Shown here: in pieces, positions 1 to 10,584 of the stretch | Position numbering within the stretch: position 1 is the stretch's first letter | Layout: each line of letters starts with the position of its first letter | NCBI GenBank assembly: GCA_020747015.1 | Contig: JAGTJM010000051.1 | Location: 1 to 64,000, forward strand | Length of the DNA: 64,000 nucleotides | Reading direction: 5' to 3' | Origin: Pyrenochaeta sp. MPI-SDFR-AT-0127 | Lineage: Eukaryota; Ascomycota; Dothideomycetes; Pleosporales; Cucurbitariaceae | Translations under genes and position numbers: made by a program | Notes under the pieces: model-generated | The model's input: the letters and a program-made list of their open reading frames with translations, nothing else | Databases searched by the model: none | What the model was told of the DNA's origin: nothing

Positions 1-1
1 T

Positions 2-175
2 GAACATATCGGAATTGGGTTGTGGAAGAATAAAGAGGCTCCTGTCCCTGTAACCATGGAGGAAGTAAGATTTCTCCACTTCGATAGAATTCTCGCGGAT
101 CTGGCTTGCGCAGATGCCGGTGGAGAATCCAGTGCTCGAGATGCTTTGATGATGCCACAGCCGGAGACGCGGTAG
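2..175 (+). CDS. 3' end of an unidentified gene, cut by the left edge
   Basis: A reading frame is open from the window edge for 57 codons and stops with TAG at 173-175. It contains an internal ATG at 56 but runs open upstream of it, so this is probably the last exon of a gene lying to the left. The peptide starts EHIGIGLWKNK and ends MMPQPETR; composition is protein-like (acidic/hydrophobic mix, no low complexity). I do not recognise the family. It could be chance, because 174 bases of open frame is not rare. Confidence 0.3.
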   Translation, partial: EHIGIGLWKNKEAPVPVTMEEVRFLHFDRILADLACADAGGESSARDALMMPQPETR

Positions 176-1969
176 AGCTGCGCAATATTAGTTAATTGAG
201 TAGTGGGCCATAGTGAACAATCATTGCTTGAATTCAATGATCCCACCATTAATATACTTTCCAACAGGTTGTTGCTCGGCCGACGACGGTGGCTACTCTT
301 CTGATGGCTTGGTAGTGCCGCAAATGCTCCTTGCAATTATTCCGTTCGATTTCCATTTCCCATTTGTCTTCCGCTATAACAATGACCAGATCGACTCCAA
401 GCTGTTCCTTATTCAACCAGACGAACCCAGACACAGCAAAAACGAACTGCAATACACCTTTACCTAGCTTCTGAAGATTATTATTACGTGCCTCAAACTA
501 TTAAGAATACTAATAGAAGCCTAATCACGATTGAAGACTTTGTTACTTAGGTATACAACCACCTAAGCCTATATGATGACATTCTGTTCAACTATCGCAA
601 AATGGTTGGTTTCAATAGCCACCCACCACTATTGGGAGCATTTGTCGACCCTATGCATGCAAATTGCCCCGCGTACACGCTCTACTGGGGCAGCTGAGTA
701 GCGCTCACCTTGTTAAACACAACACAGACCAATAAGATTACTGCCAAGAGGCTACGAAGACGCCATAGCTCGAGCAACGGTCCCTGAACTTTATTTCAGC
801 CTTCTGCATGCAACACGTTTGGCGAGGATCGGCACGTATTCCAATTTGTTTTCCATTCAGGCGGAGGCGAAGGTGGAGACCTCAGTGGTGGAGAACAAGA
901 TTTCAGAGAAGTGGAGCGAGAACGCGCGCAAGTTTTTGTGCGGTGCTTTAATTGGAATTGCGTATTACGCCAAATACGTGAATGGGTGACCCTCGAATAC
1001 TTATCGACAAATCATCTTATGTTTGACATTTATACCTCCCTAACGAAGAGGCATAAGGAAAACAAAGAATCAGGTAAATATACATGGCCTGCTGCCTAAG
1101 TGAACTGCTACACTGACTGAAGCATGGGCTCGGTAAAACAACTGGACAGTTGTAGTTCTGACACGAGTCGGCATCATTCGGGCGTAACGCACGGTCTTTC
1201 GCAACTGACATTATCCTCCCATGAACGGATAGCTAGCGCAAGCCACCGCACAGACAGAATTCTTTATTATTATGAGAAACTGGAGATCTGTATAGATAAC
1301 GCACGGATGGCGCTAGCAACCCGCTCATGGGAGAGGGGTGCACAGCAGCGCTGAAGCGGAAATTTTACTTCACTGACAACGCTAGCATTATTCTCTACTG
1401 ATGACAGATGTGGGTGCACAGGACCCTGGATCCTGGATCATCAACCCCAGATTTCTGACGTAGTCCTGGTGGGGTTTCAATTGTTCCGCACACTACCCAG
1501 CAATTTTATTATTAATTCTGCACTTAATGACTATATTAGTACCATTACAAGCGGCGAGATGAGGAAATGATGTAGCTTGGTTACGATCATTATCGATGCT
1601 CCGTAGCACCGTGCTCCTGTGGACTGCGCGCAAGGTTTGCCTACGCATGAATCGCTCATTGGACCCCCTCCCGCCCCTTTTCTTTTTTTATATTCTGTCG
1701 GTTCTATGCTAAGACATCTTCAGTGGAGCAACACGAGAATCCAAGTCGTGGCGTTCTGCAATAGTGTGTTAGAGGCATTAAATGTGTACCTTCACTTTGA
1801 TTCGTAGATAAGAGGCGATAGCGGGATTAACCAGCAGCATTTTGGGGGTCCTTGAATCGCGCATCCCGTGGCATAAAAGACAGAAATATATTACTTTAAG
1901 CACAACTATTAGAACATTGCCGTCTTTCCTCTACTATATTCATCTACTTTTGCAGATCGATCCACAGCT
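176..1969. other. Intergenic region, no gene seen
   Basis: Only short unsupported open frames occur here, with no family motif and no plausible splice chain. The last 100 bases before 1970 are presumably the promoter of the first membrane-protein gene, including a pyrimidine-rich stretch just before the ATG. Confidence 0.5.
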
Positions 1970-3501
1970 ATGGATGACAAAAGGGGCCAGATAATTGGGC
2001 TAAACATTGCATTCATGACAGTTTCTATCATCGCTGTCATTACAAGGCTTCTCACTCGCGTTTGCCTTACCAAGCTCATTGGAGCGGACGATAGTGTGCA
2101 ACCCTTAGCGAATCAATATTTAATTTTGACAACACTGACAATGTAGTCCTTATCACGGTTGCACTCTTTTTGGCCCTAGCACATGGATCGTCCTTTATTA
2201 TTGGTTATTAAGCTTCTATATCTCTAACAAATTCTCGACTAACATTAATCTAGCGACAAGATATGGCCAGGGACTCCATGTTCAATACCTTAAACCTGCG
2301 AACGTACCGGTGTATACTAAAGTTATATTGTTATCTGGGGTAGATTATTTCTAAGCATCTTTGTTTTATTAGGTGTCGCTAACTATTACGCAGCTTCTTA
2401 ATAGCCTCTGCCTGATGTTTACGAGGCTGTCTTACCTCGCGTTTTACCTTCGATTTGCGGTCACAAAAAAGTTTCGTATCGTAGTACACATCTCGGTAGC
2501 TTTAGTGTCTACTTTCGGGTTTGCAACCGCAATTGTAAGCATGACACCATGCTTACCTTTCGAGAAACTCTGGACTCCAGGTATACCAGGCCGCTGTATC
2601 AATATCAAGGCTTATTGGACCGCTAATCCCGCTTTGAACGTTATATTTGATATTGGTATATTTGTTCTTCCAATACCCCTTCTCTGGGCCTTAAAGTGTA
2701 AGAAAAATTATCTCTTACGATGAGCGCTATGTTAACGTTCCATAGTACCAAAAAGACAGCGGCTAAGCTTGGTGGGTGTATTTGCTCTTGGGTTAATGTA
2801 AGTACCTAGAAGACACTGATAGTGCTTCTTAGTCGAGCTGAATCCTCCTAGCGTTGTTATTGCGAGTATTCTCCGTTTGCAAACCTTGCTTGTAATGTTA
2901 AATAACCCCGTCTGTATGTTTCTCTCCTCTAGTACCCTCTCACACTTAATAACTAACATGACTATAGACCGCAGTGATAATACATGTAAGAAAACTTCTT
3001 TAGCATTGTTTCTGAATGTCTTGCTCACACACGACTAGGGTCTACTGTACGCTCCACTTCCGAATAGCCCTCTCGGTATATGCTTTTAGATTAATAATCC
3101 AGGTCGACGCGCTGAACTGGTCCACCGTCGAGATCCATCTCGCTATTCTGATCTCCTGCACCGCCGCATTCAAGACGCTAATTCAGCGATTCTCTCCTGG
3201 CATCCTCGGAAGTTTGAGTGCAACGGAACACAGCTCATCTCCAAATCAGCATAATTACACCACGTATGGTGGTGGAGGGTACTTGCGTCAGCGCTGCAGT
3301 CATGATGAGCCGAACCGCAAGTTCGGCATTCGGGAAAGTGTTCACAGAGTTGACGAGAACGGAAGCGAAGAACACATACTGGAAGATTTGGACATTTCTC
3401 GGTTTAACAAAACTGGGGATCTTCGAGCAGTTTCGGATACAAGCACAAATGATGGTGTTATTGAAGGGTTCTCACCTGCTCATTCTATCCTAGAGCGGTA
3501 A
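1970..3501 (+). CDS. Fung_rhodopsin-domain (PTH11-like) integral membrane protein, nine exons
   Basis: At first sight the frame is broken, but a consistent chain rebuilds the family: exons 1970-2093, 2147-2203, 2254-2321, 2373-2697, 2746-2797, 2852-2913, 2968-2985, 3039-3046, 3103-3501, giving 370 residues. All eight introns are 48-56 bases with GT/AG ends, and all phases agree. The product starts MDDKRGQIIGLNIAF and carries family landmarks in order: a GADD-type loop, LALAHG, RYGQGLH, the CINIKAYWTANPALN segment, LPIPLLWALKLPKRQ, VVIASILRLQTLL, NTWSTVDALNWSTVE and LAILISCTAAFKTL, followed by a hydrophilic cytoplasmic tail. About seven membrane helices are expected. Members are thought to be surface sensors; no ligand can be inferred. 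The 18-base and 8-base exons are the uncertain part. If they are not spliced this way, the gene is a pseudogene. Confidence 0.72.
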
Positions 3502-5133
3502 TGTGTTCCATCTAGGTGTGAGGGTCTAAACCAGGTAACTAGAACAGAACGCTAGGTTGGTTCTATAAGATGAGGGGAACAATAAAGAAGGTATAGTGCG
3601 TATACTAATATATTAAGAATGCGTTTTTATAAAACGTAAACGACTTAAGATAACAATTGTAGATACATTTTATTATTTAGAGAATAATACTATGCCGGTG
3701 CACAGTGTTGTTATCTTAGCTACTACCTGGGCCTAGGATGTTAGGGCCGAAAGAAGCGGAGAAGGCCTAGATAGTTTATTAGTTTACACAAGGATGGCGA
3801 TCCCAGTAGGAATTACGCACCCACTAATATACCTTATAAGTAGACGAGTTTTGACACAATTTTATAACCCACTTTGCCTAAAATAACCTCTTATTGCTTT
3901 AGCTGTGTAAGTCTCTATCTATAGGGATTACTAGCCCTATTACTAATATACATAGCCTAATTATTTATAAAGCATTAGAGTACTTTACATTTCGTACTAG
4001 TAGCTACCTTAATACCAAAATCAAAATACTCGCTGTTGTCTTTCTTTTGTAGACCCTTATATGCATTATATACTCGATTACATAGCCGAAGATCCAAGCC
4101 CAGTCTTAGCCAGCTAGGCGTATACGTGCATACTGCCTTTATGACTCGTGATTCGTAAAGAACACACAGTAAGCAGCGAGGACTCAGTTTCTAGAAAACC
4201 TATCACAAAAGTGTCAAAGCATATCTACCAGCGGCTGCAGCGGTCTTTACAGGCCTTTACGCGCCCCTCCGCATTAATTTAGTACCAATAGAATCATCCT
4301 TGCGGATGCAGTACGGATAAACGAATAATATGCGCGAGTAAGCTATGTAATATAACACGTCTGTCGAACGGAGCAATGGCTATCTAGCCGCAATACAGTA
4401 AAATCAAAGTAACGACAGAGCCTAAACTCTTCTTTCATATTTACAACACAATATACAGTCACTAATAGCTTGTCTAATTGAGCTATCGCCAACTAACAAT
4501 ATTTGCGACGTCCTACTTCGACGTGCCCTTTCGCTAAATGGCATCACCCCTTACACAAAGTACCTTATAGATATCTACCATACTACTACCGATGCCACAT
4601 AATACTATAGATGAATAGACAGCCTCATATTCTATTGACCTTACCCATATTAGAGGAGTAGTGCCCGTTCATTACACCTGATAAGGTCTGAAGAGATTCG
4701 TGCGAGAGCTCTCATACTTAGTGGACTTAAACGGCACGCCGAAGCGGAGCATTTCTCTCCTGAAGCTGCTTCATAACAAGTGAGCATATGTGGATGGTAA
4801 TCGAAAGGAATCGATAGGCATCTAGCGACAGATGGCTCTTGTTTAGAGGAGTGAAGTGGGGTGGCGCGGATACTTTCATGTTTCATGTCGCGTCGGCTGT
4901 CTGCCACGCCTGCTAGCCGGGCATAGCTGCGGAAATGGCGGGTGGGACCGAGTAGGATAAAATGAATGAATAAATGTGATTGGTGAACGTTGGAGCAGGC
5001 TTGTGTTGGTCTGGCTGGTGAGGGCTCGTGGATCTCCACAACGTCCGCGCAGGAAGTACTCTATATCAGTCCCCGTAAATTTCTGCACACCCTATTGTAA
5101 CAGACAGAGCAAGATAAATCTGTTGTATGCGAC
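3502..5133. other. AT-rich, TpA-rich gene desert
   Basis: No supportable coding frame. About 3520-4650 is visibly richer in A/T and in TA steps than the flanking genes (runs such as ctaatatatt and taataatat), as in RIP-mutated repeat relics. From about 4650 to 5100 composition returns to normal, with only shadow frames. Confidence 0.55.
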
Positions 5134-6476
5134 TCAGAAGCGCTCAAAATGATATGCTAATTTCCCGTTATCCTCGTTCCCAAGAGTAGACTCACTGTCT
5201 CCACCTGGACTGCCACTTCGAGCTCTGATTTCTGTCTTACTGGGCCCTCCTGCCTTTGTTCGACTCTCCGCTACAAACGTAGTTGTCACATTCTTATTTA
5301 TTCCGCGCTTCCACCTTCCAGGCGGTTCGTCATTGGCTAAGAAAGTTTCCTCCTCAGTCCCGCTACTTAAATTTCCGCCCGTAGTCGTCGTCGTCATGAT
5401 TGGCCTTTCAATTGTTGGTCTGAGTTCGTTTAGCGGCTGCATACCAGCCCTGAGTGCTCCATGCTTGCTCAGCGGCATTCCTGAGGACTGACCAGCACTC
5501 CTACTGAAAGATAGGAGGCTACACCTCATAAGTGGTCTTAATGTCGCGATGCAGCCGGCCGTTATGCCTACACCTACTTCCACAGTGGTCCAGATTGCGA
5601 AGGAAGTCGTACGGTGGAGAAAATCGCCTTTGTATTCTTTGAGACTCGAGGTGTAAGGAAGGCGAATGATGGTCGCCGTTGAGCCACTATTATGCAAATA
5701 TCAGGACCCTTGTTGAAAAGGACAAAACAGTGATGAAGCTAGTATGCTAACTAAGTAGTTCCAGAGAGAAAATGGGTAAGCTCACATGGCTGCAAACGCT
5801 ATCACGGAGGCGACAACAATCTTCATGCGCTTCTTCATCTGCAAGTCTTTCACAATAAAAATAGGTAGAGTGCCGAAGGTCCAGTCTGCGAACGAGTTCA
5901 AGACCGAGACAACATATGTAAAGTTTGTGACCAGTGTAGGGGAGAGACAGGTGCCGTTATGATTAGGGTTCAAGTCCCACCAGAACGAAATGGGCTTGCA
6001 CTGGAATATGACTAGACAAGTACATCCAATTCCTAACACCCCCGAGGCCACCATGATTATCCGAATGATCCAAAGGTGGACCGGAATGATTGTGATGCGT
6101 GACAAGAAGAGACCAACAGCGATTTTAAGGATAGAGGTTGCTAATGGATAAAAGACTTCGCAGAAGAACCAGTAGCGAAGGGCCGTTTGGGCATTTGCGT
6201 CTGTAATTGCTTCGCGATGTTGCCCGGTACCATGAGCTGCGCCGCCGAGTTGGCATGCCAAGTACGCGGTGTAAAAGCACAGAGCAGCGACCATAATTTT
6301 GTCGTCTATTCCAAAGCCTTTCACCAAAAAGGTTCTGTGGAATATATTAGAGAACTGCTGTGTAGAGTGAGAAATGATGGGCTTGACCTAACGTAGCATC
6401 GGAGACCAACGGTGAGCCATGTCAATACGAAAAAAGTGACCGCTACGCCTATGACCTGCCCGCTTCGATCATCCAT
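5134..6476 (-). CDS. Fung_rhodopsin-domain (PTH11-like) integral membrane protein
   Basis: Exons on the minus strand: 6476-6388, 6334-5786 and 5686-5134 (introns of 53 and 99 bases), 396 residues. The N-terminus MDDRSGQVIGVAVTF is very like that of the gene at 1970. Splicing joins RCYV to RTFLVKGFGIDDK, the GxDD loop of the family. Further landmarks are the FQCKPISFWWDL and GTCLSP segments, LPIFIVKDLQMKKRMK and, across the second junction, AAIGSTATIIRLPY. After the seventh helix (TTVEVGVGITAGCIATLRPL) there is a long hydrophilic tail with a TTTTTGG stretch. It is probably a plasma-membrane receptor-like protein; function unknown. It points away from the next family member at 7751. Confidence 0.88.
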
Positions 6477-7750
6477 GGTTCAAAATGTGCTGTTGGTTCA
6501 CATTCAATTGCCTAAAGCAACTAAGTTTTTAGCGAACACACGCCAAGCTGTAGTGGATGCTGGTGGGGAGAACGTTGCGATGGCGAAGTGAAAAGATGGC
6601 GTCAAAACAAGGTTTTGAAGGAGTATCATAAAATATGGCGAAAACGAGCAATTCGATAGTCAGGGCGCGTTTGGGTAATGGTAATCACGAATGAATCCGC
6701 ATATAGTCCGTGCTCTTAGCTTGAAACCCGGATATCTTGTCACATGCATGGACGAAGTAGTATTTCTTAGCAATTATATCTCTATCCGTTAGGACCATGT
6801 AACGCCCTTCCTCATCTGTGTTAGGGTATGGAAATAACACAGACCAAGTCCTGATTTGATTTGTAACGGAATTGATTATCAACAAGTCCGCAAGAGAACG
6901 CCACAAGCAGGCTGTCGCATTCAAGACTCAATCAGTCTTAGTATTTCGTATGTGTTTCCAACCTCAGTGATGTCACAGCATACGCAATAGATTGGCTTTT
7001 TTTCTCTCTCTATTACTAAGATTTGTCTCGTAAATTCCGTTAAGTGGACTTTAACCTTGCATAACTACTTATTAATGAATGAAGATCTATATATTAGCTA
7101 GATAGGTCTCCAGTTAAGAAGTAAATAAAAATTGGATAAGAAAAGGGTCCACAAATCTTCCTAGAGTGAGTTGCGTGTCCGAAACCTTGGCGCCATCTCG
7201 CTAAGTAGTGCCGCTCATGGAGAATGTCCCCTATCTAAGCGGCGTACATTTGAATGATATCAGTGAAATATTAGTGGAGGATGGTTTTAGGGCTTAACAG
7301 ATGAAACTGAGGCGCGGTCCCTGGAACGGCAACCCCTCACTACGTTCCAGTACGTTCCCGCATCACACGCATAATTATACGGTTTGGCGTTCTTAGGGCG
7401 ACCCACTCGATACCCCGCATGTCTGAGCAACCCATGCTAGCACGAGCCACATCACACGAACCATGCCCGTATGGATTTGTTCTGTAGTCATAAAAGCCAC
7501 ATTGAGCTCTGTTCAGATTCTCCTATTCGTTCGATTGCTTTCCTCTCCTCCACAAATGGAGTAAGGAAAATGTGTGCCGTCAGTGCATAATCTCGTATTT
7601 GAGCTGGGGTAGACAGGAAACTCTCCTTTTGTAGAGGCCCATAGCAACACCTTTATGCCCTGGTATCTTACCTTCGTTTAACGGGCATTGCATGTTCTCT
7701 CTGTCTGGTCAAATTCTCTGCGAAAGCGCTGGCTGAGCAGACACCACAAC
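6477..7750. other. Divergent intergenic region between two membrane-protein genes
   Basis: No gene is supported. A 79-codon minus frame at 6685-6924 has no ATG context or motif worth calling. The stretch holds the promoters of the divergent genes starting at 6476 (minus) and 7751 (plus). Confidence 0.5.
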
Positions 7751-9102
7751 ATGGCTCATGTTAACGGCTTAGATGCTCTCTATGCTCGGAGTGGCGGTCT
7801 ATACCCTCCTTCTTCTGTTATCAACTCCTGGCCTAGGCCAAATCACACCAATCCGGAAACGAGGGGTTGGGCAACCCCGGTCATTCTGATTGCTCTTCTG
7901 CTATTCACGGTCATTATATATTCTGCGCGTATGTGGGCTCGCTTGATGGTAGCAAAGAATGCGGGACTGGACGACTTGTTAATATCGATTGCAATGATTC
8001 TTGTTGTGGGATCGACAATATCAGTGATTCTAGGTAAGTAGATCATCATTAAGAATCCAAGAAACCCACCTTATATTTTGCAGGCATTCGAACGTATGGC
8101 TTCCAATGGCACGCCTGGGATCAGACTCCACAAACCTCGATCACTTCACGACAGGTAAGTTTTCACCACCCGCAGATCTGATAACAAGCTTATTGGCCAC
8201 AGATTACCCTAGCAATTGAAATTCTTTTCCTGGAATCCACAACGCTCATAAAGATCTCGATTCTCTGCTTCTACCGACGCCTCACGAATGGTTCAATTTC
8301 GAAGGTCTTCCTATACTGGGTGTGGGCGTCGATTGCATCCGTTGTTTGCTACAGCGTTATATTCTCATTCATTATCATATTTTCATACACCCCCGTCAAG
8401 GGATATTGGCACCTTTTTGACACGTCGTGGAGACTTCAGAACGAGCTTAAAAGTCTTAATGAAGGTGCAGTGATTGTGGCAGTCGCCGTTATCGGAACGT
8501 TGCAAGACCTTTTTATTTGCGCTTTACCAATGATACTAGTATGGAATTTACAAGTTCCAACCCGCCAAAAAGCCGCATTGATAGGAATATTTGGAGTAGG
8601 CTTAGTGTAAGTTGATCCGCTGGTAGCTCAATTGGGCAGAATATTCACTCGTGCTAGTACTTGCGTCTGTGGCATCATGCGCACCTACTATGCAATCTAT
8701 ATTTACTATTGCACCTACGACATTACATGGTACGCCTTTTACGCCTGGATCTGGACAGCACTGGAGGCAGATCTCGGAATCATGTGTGCCTCTGCTCCAG
8801 CATTGAAGGTCTTCTTCCGTCGTTACTTCAGCCTCCCAACGAACCGTAGTAGTAACTCTGGCCCCAATAACAAGCGCGGACCATGGAACCCTATCGGAGA
8901 TTTGAATATGGAGAGTGGGAGGTACAAACCGGATATAGTACCTATGGACTGTATCAAAGTTAGCACTTGTCACCATGTCACCATCGAAGATCAAGACGAG
9001 ATGTTAAGTCAAGCAAGTGATATGGGCACCCGAAACCTCACCACTTTGCCTTCGCCACTGTTGATAGATAAATCAAAGCAGTTTCGATGGGCAGGATGTT
9101 GA
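7751..9102 (+). CDS. Fung_rhodopsin-domain (PTH11-like) integral membrane protein
   Basis: Exons 7751-8033, 8084-8154, 8203-8606 and 8658-9102 give 400 residues; introns are 48-51 bases. The ATG at 7751 (context aacATGG) is preferred to an in-frame one at 7688. It starts MAHVNGLDALYARSGG, then has a first helix, the AGLDD loop, GIRTYGFQWHAWD, ITLAIEILFLESTTLIKISILCFYRR, and LPMILVWNLQVPTRQK. The last splice gives GVGLVTCVCGIMRTYYA and later CASAPALKVFFRRYF, the family signature before the tail. A nearer acceptor (8639) would make a 33-base intron and was not chosen. The hydrophilic tail is shorter than in the neighbour. Role unknown, probably sensory. Confidence 0.87.
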
Positions 9103-10584
9103 ACAGCGTGTACAGCAATTAGACTGGACGCCGCGGGCAGTTGGAGAAATGACATTTGGGATACGGATATCGACGTATATACTGGGAGCGACTGATATCT
9201 TGTTCCTTTGTTTGGTACAGTGCAAGGTTTCGGAGGCCTATATTCTACGGGGCCTGGCCATTGATTCCAACAACAGTCATCCCGTGCCAAGGTTGAGTCC
9301 TCATCCTCATATGCCTGCTTCAACGGCGAGAAGCACTCCACGTCAAGCGGCTGCAGCAGGTGTGACGGGGTAGAATCATACAGGATGTAATGATATCCTC
9401 TTCTTCAAGTTTGGTGTAGGTGAGCTTCTCGAGCGTTAGGTAGGTTTGAGTAAGGACTTCGGCAATTTTCCAACACTAGAAGTATAATAAGTTATCTGTA
9501 ATCGTTATGAGCGGATTGACATACTTTAGGAGCATTTTAAGTGCGTAGGTAATAAACAGCGTATTCTAGGCAGTAGTTGCCATTTGACTATACACACGTA
9601 GATACTATTTTTGAAACAGCGATTAGTTATATTAGCAAAGATTTAGGTAAAATCACGAAATACTATAAATACTAGCTTCGAACTAGATATACTTATTAAT
9701 ACTAGTTCGTATTAATGACTGCCCAAATCAAGGCAGATTCGTTCCCTTGTCCACCGGGACCGTAAACCACATGGACCTATAATAGTGGAAATAACCTCTC
9801 TCTAGAGAAATCTGCCCGCCTCTGTAGTTAACTAGGATAGAACCTTGCGCGAGGCTATTCTACCACATTGGTAAATTCAAGACATAAAGGCTTACTAGGC
9901 GGATCTACATAGTCATAGCTTACCACTAAAAATCTGTTGTATAGAGAACGGCCGGCCATCCATATTTTAATAATGCCTAGTTTAGGCCGCAACTACCTCT
10001 TTCTAGCATCGTGCTAGAGCCACCAATAACATAGTAGCCTACTTATAGTGTTCACGTGGTATTATAGAGGTTCTATTACTACTCTATCAATAATAGCGGC
10101 ATAAAAATTCTCTAATAGAGATTCCTGTTCCAGCTGGCCTTAAGCGCTAAAGTTGAAAATTACACTTTAGATAGGAGATCTAACATTGACCACTTTAGCC
10201 TATCGAAAACCTTATTCACCTCTGTCTGCGACGGATGTCGCACCTGTGGCGTGGATCTGTCAAGGACGGTTGCATTACGAGATAAAGCGGGGGGCCTCTC
10301 TGGGTGAGTCTTTTCTGGCCTTGCCATGAATTGTATCCCAGTAGTGGCTAAGGGAAGGGTATGATGCTGGGTTTGAGTCGGTAGGCTGGATAATTGTAAA
10401 AGATGTGGTAGTAAACACACGGACTAATCTTCTTGATTCTGGAAATGGAGGTTCATAAAACTTTAAATGCTCTAGGTGAGGCACGGTTCTAGCGAAATGA
10501 GGAGATCATATCCCTAGGAGTCTTCCGCAGACACGTGGCTGCAAAGCTGGCCACAATGTGCACTAGCGCACTAGTAGTAATTGA
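9103..10584. other. Gene-free gap with a second AT-rich block
   Basis: About 9400-10160 is AT-rich and TA-rich with no coding potential, like the 3520-4650 block. The 10160-10580 part is of normal composition but shows only short frames without motifs. Confidence 0.5.

Noticed and set aside
1970..3501. Initial reading of the first membrane-protein gene as a pseudogene
   Set aside because: A full set of in-phase short introns restores the family sequence, so an intact gene is the better explanation.
8618..8640. tRNA D-arm-like sequence (GGTAGCTCAATTGGGCAGA) inside an intron
   Set aside because: No T-arm or acceptor stem follows, and the stretch is well explained as intron and exon of the membrane-protein gene.
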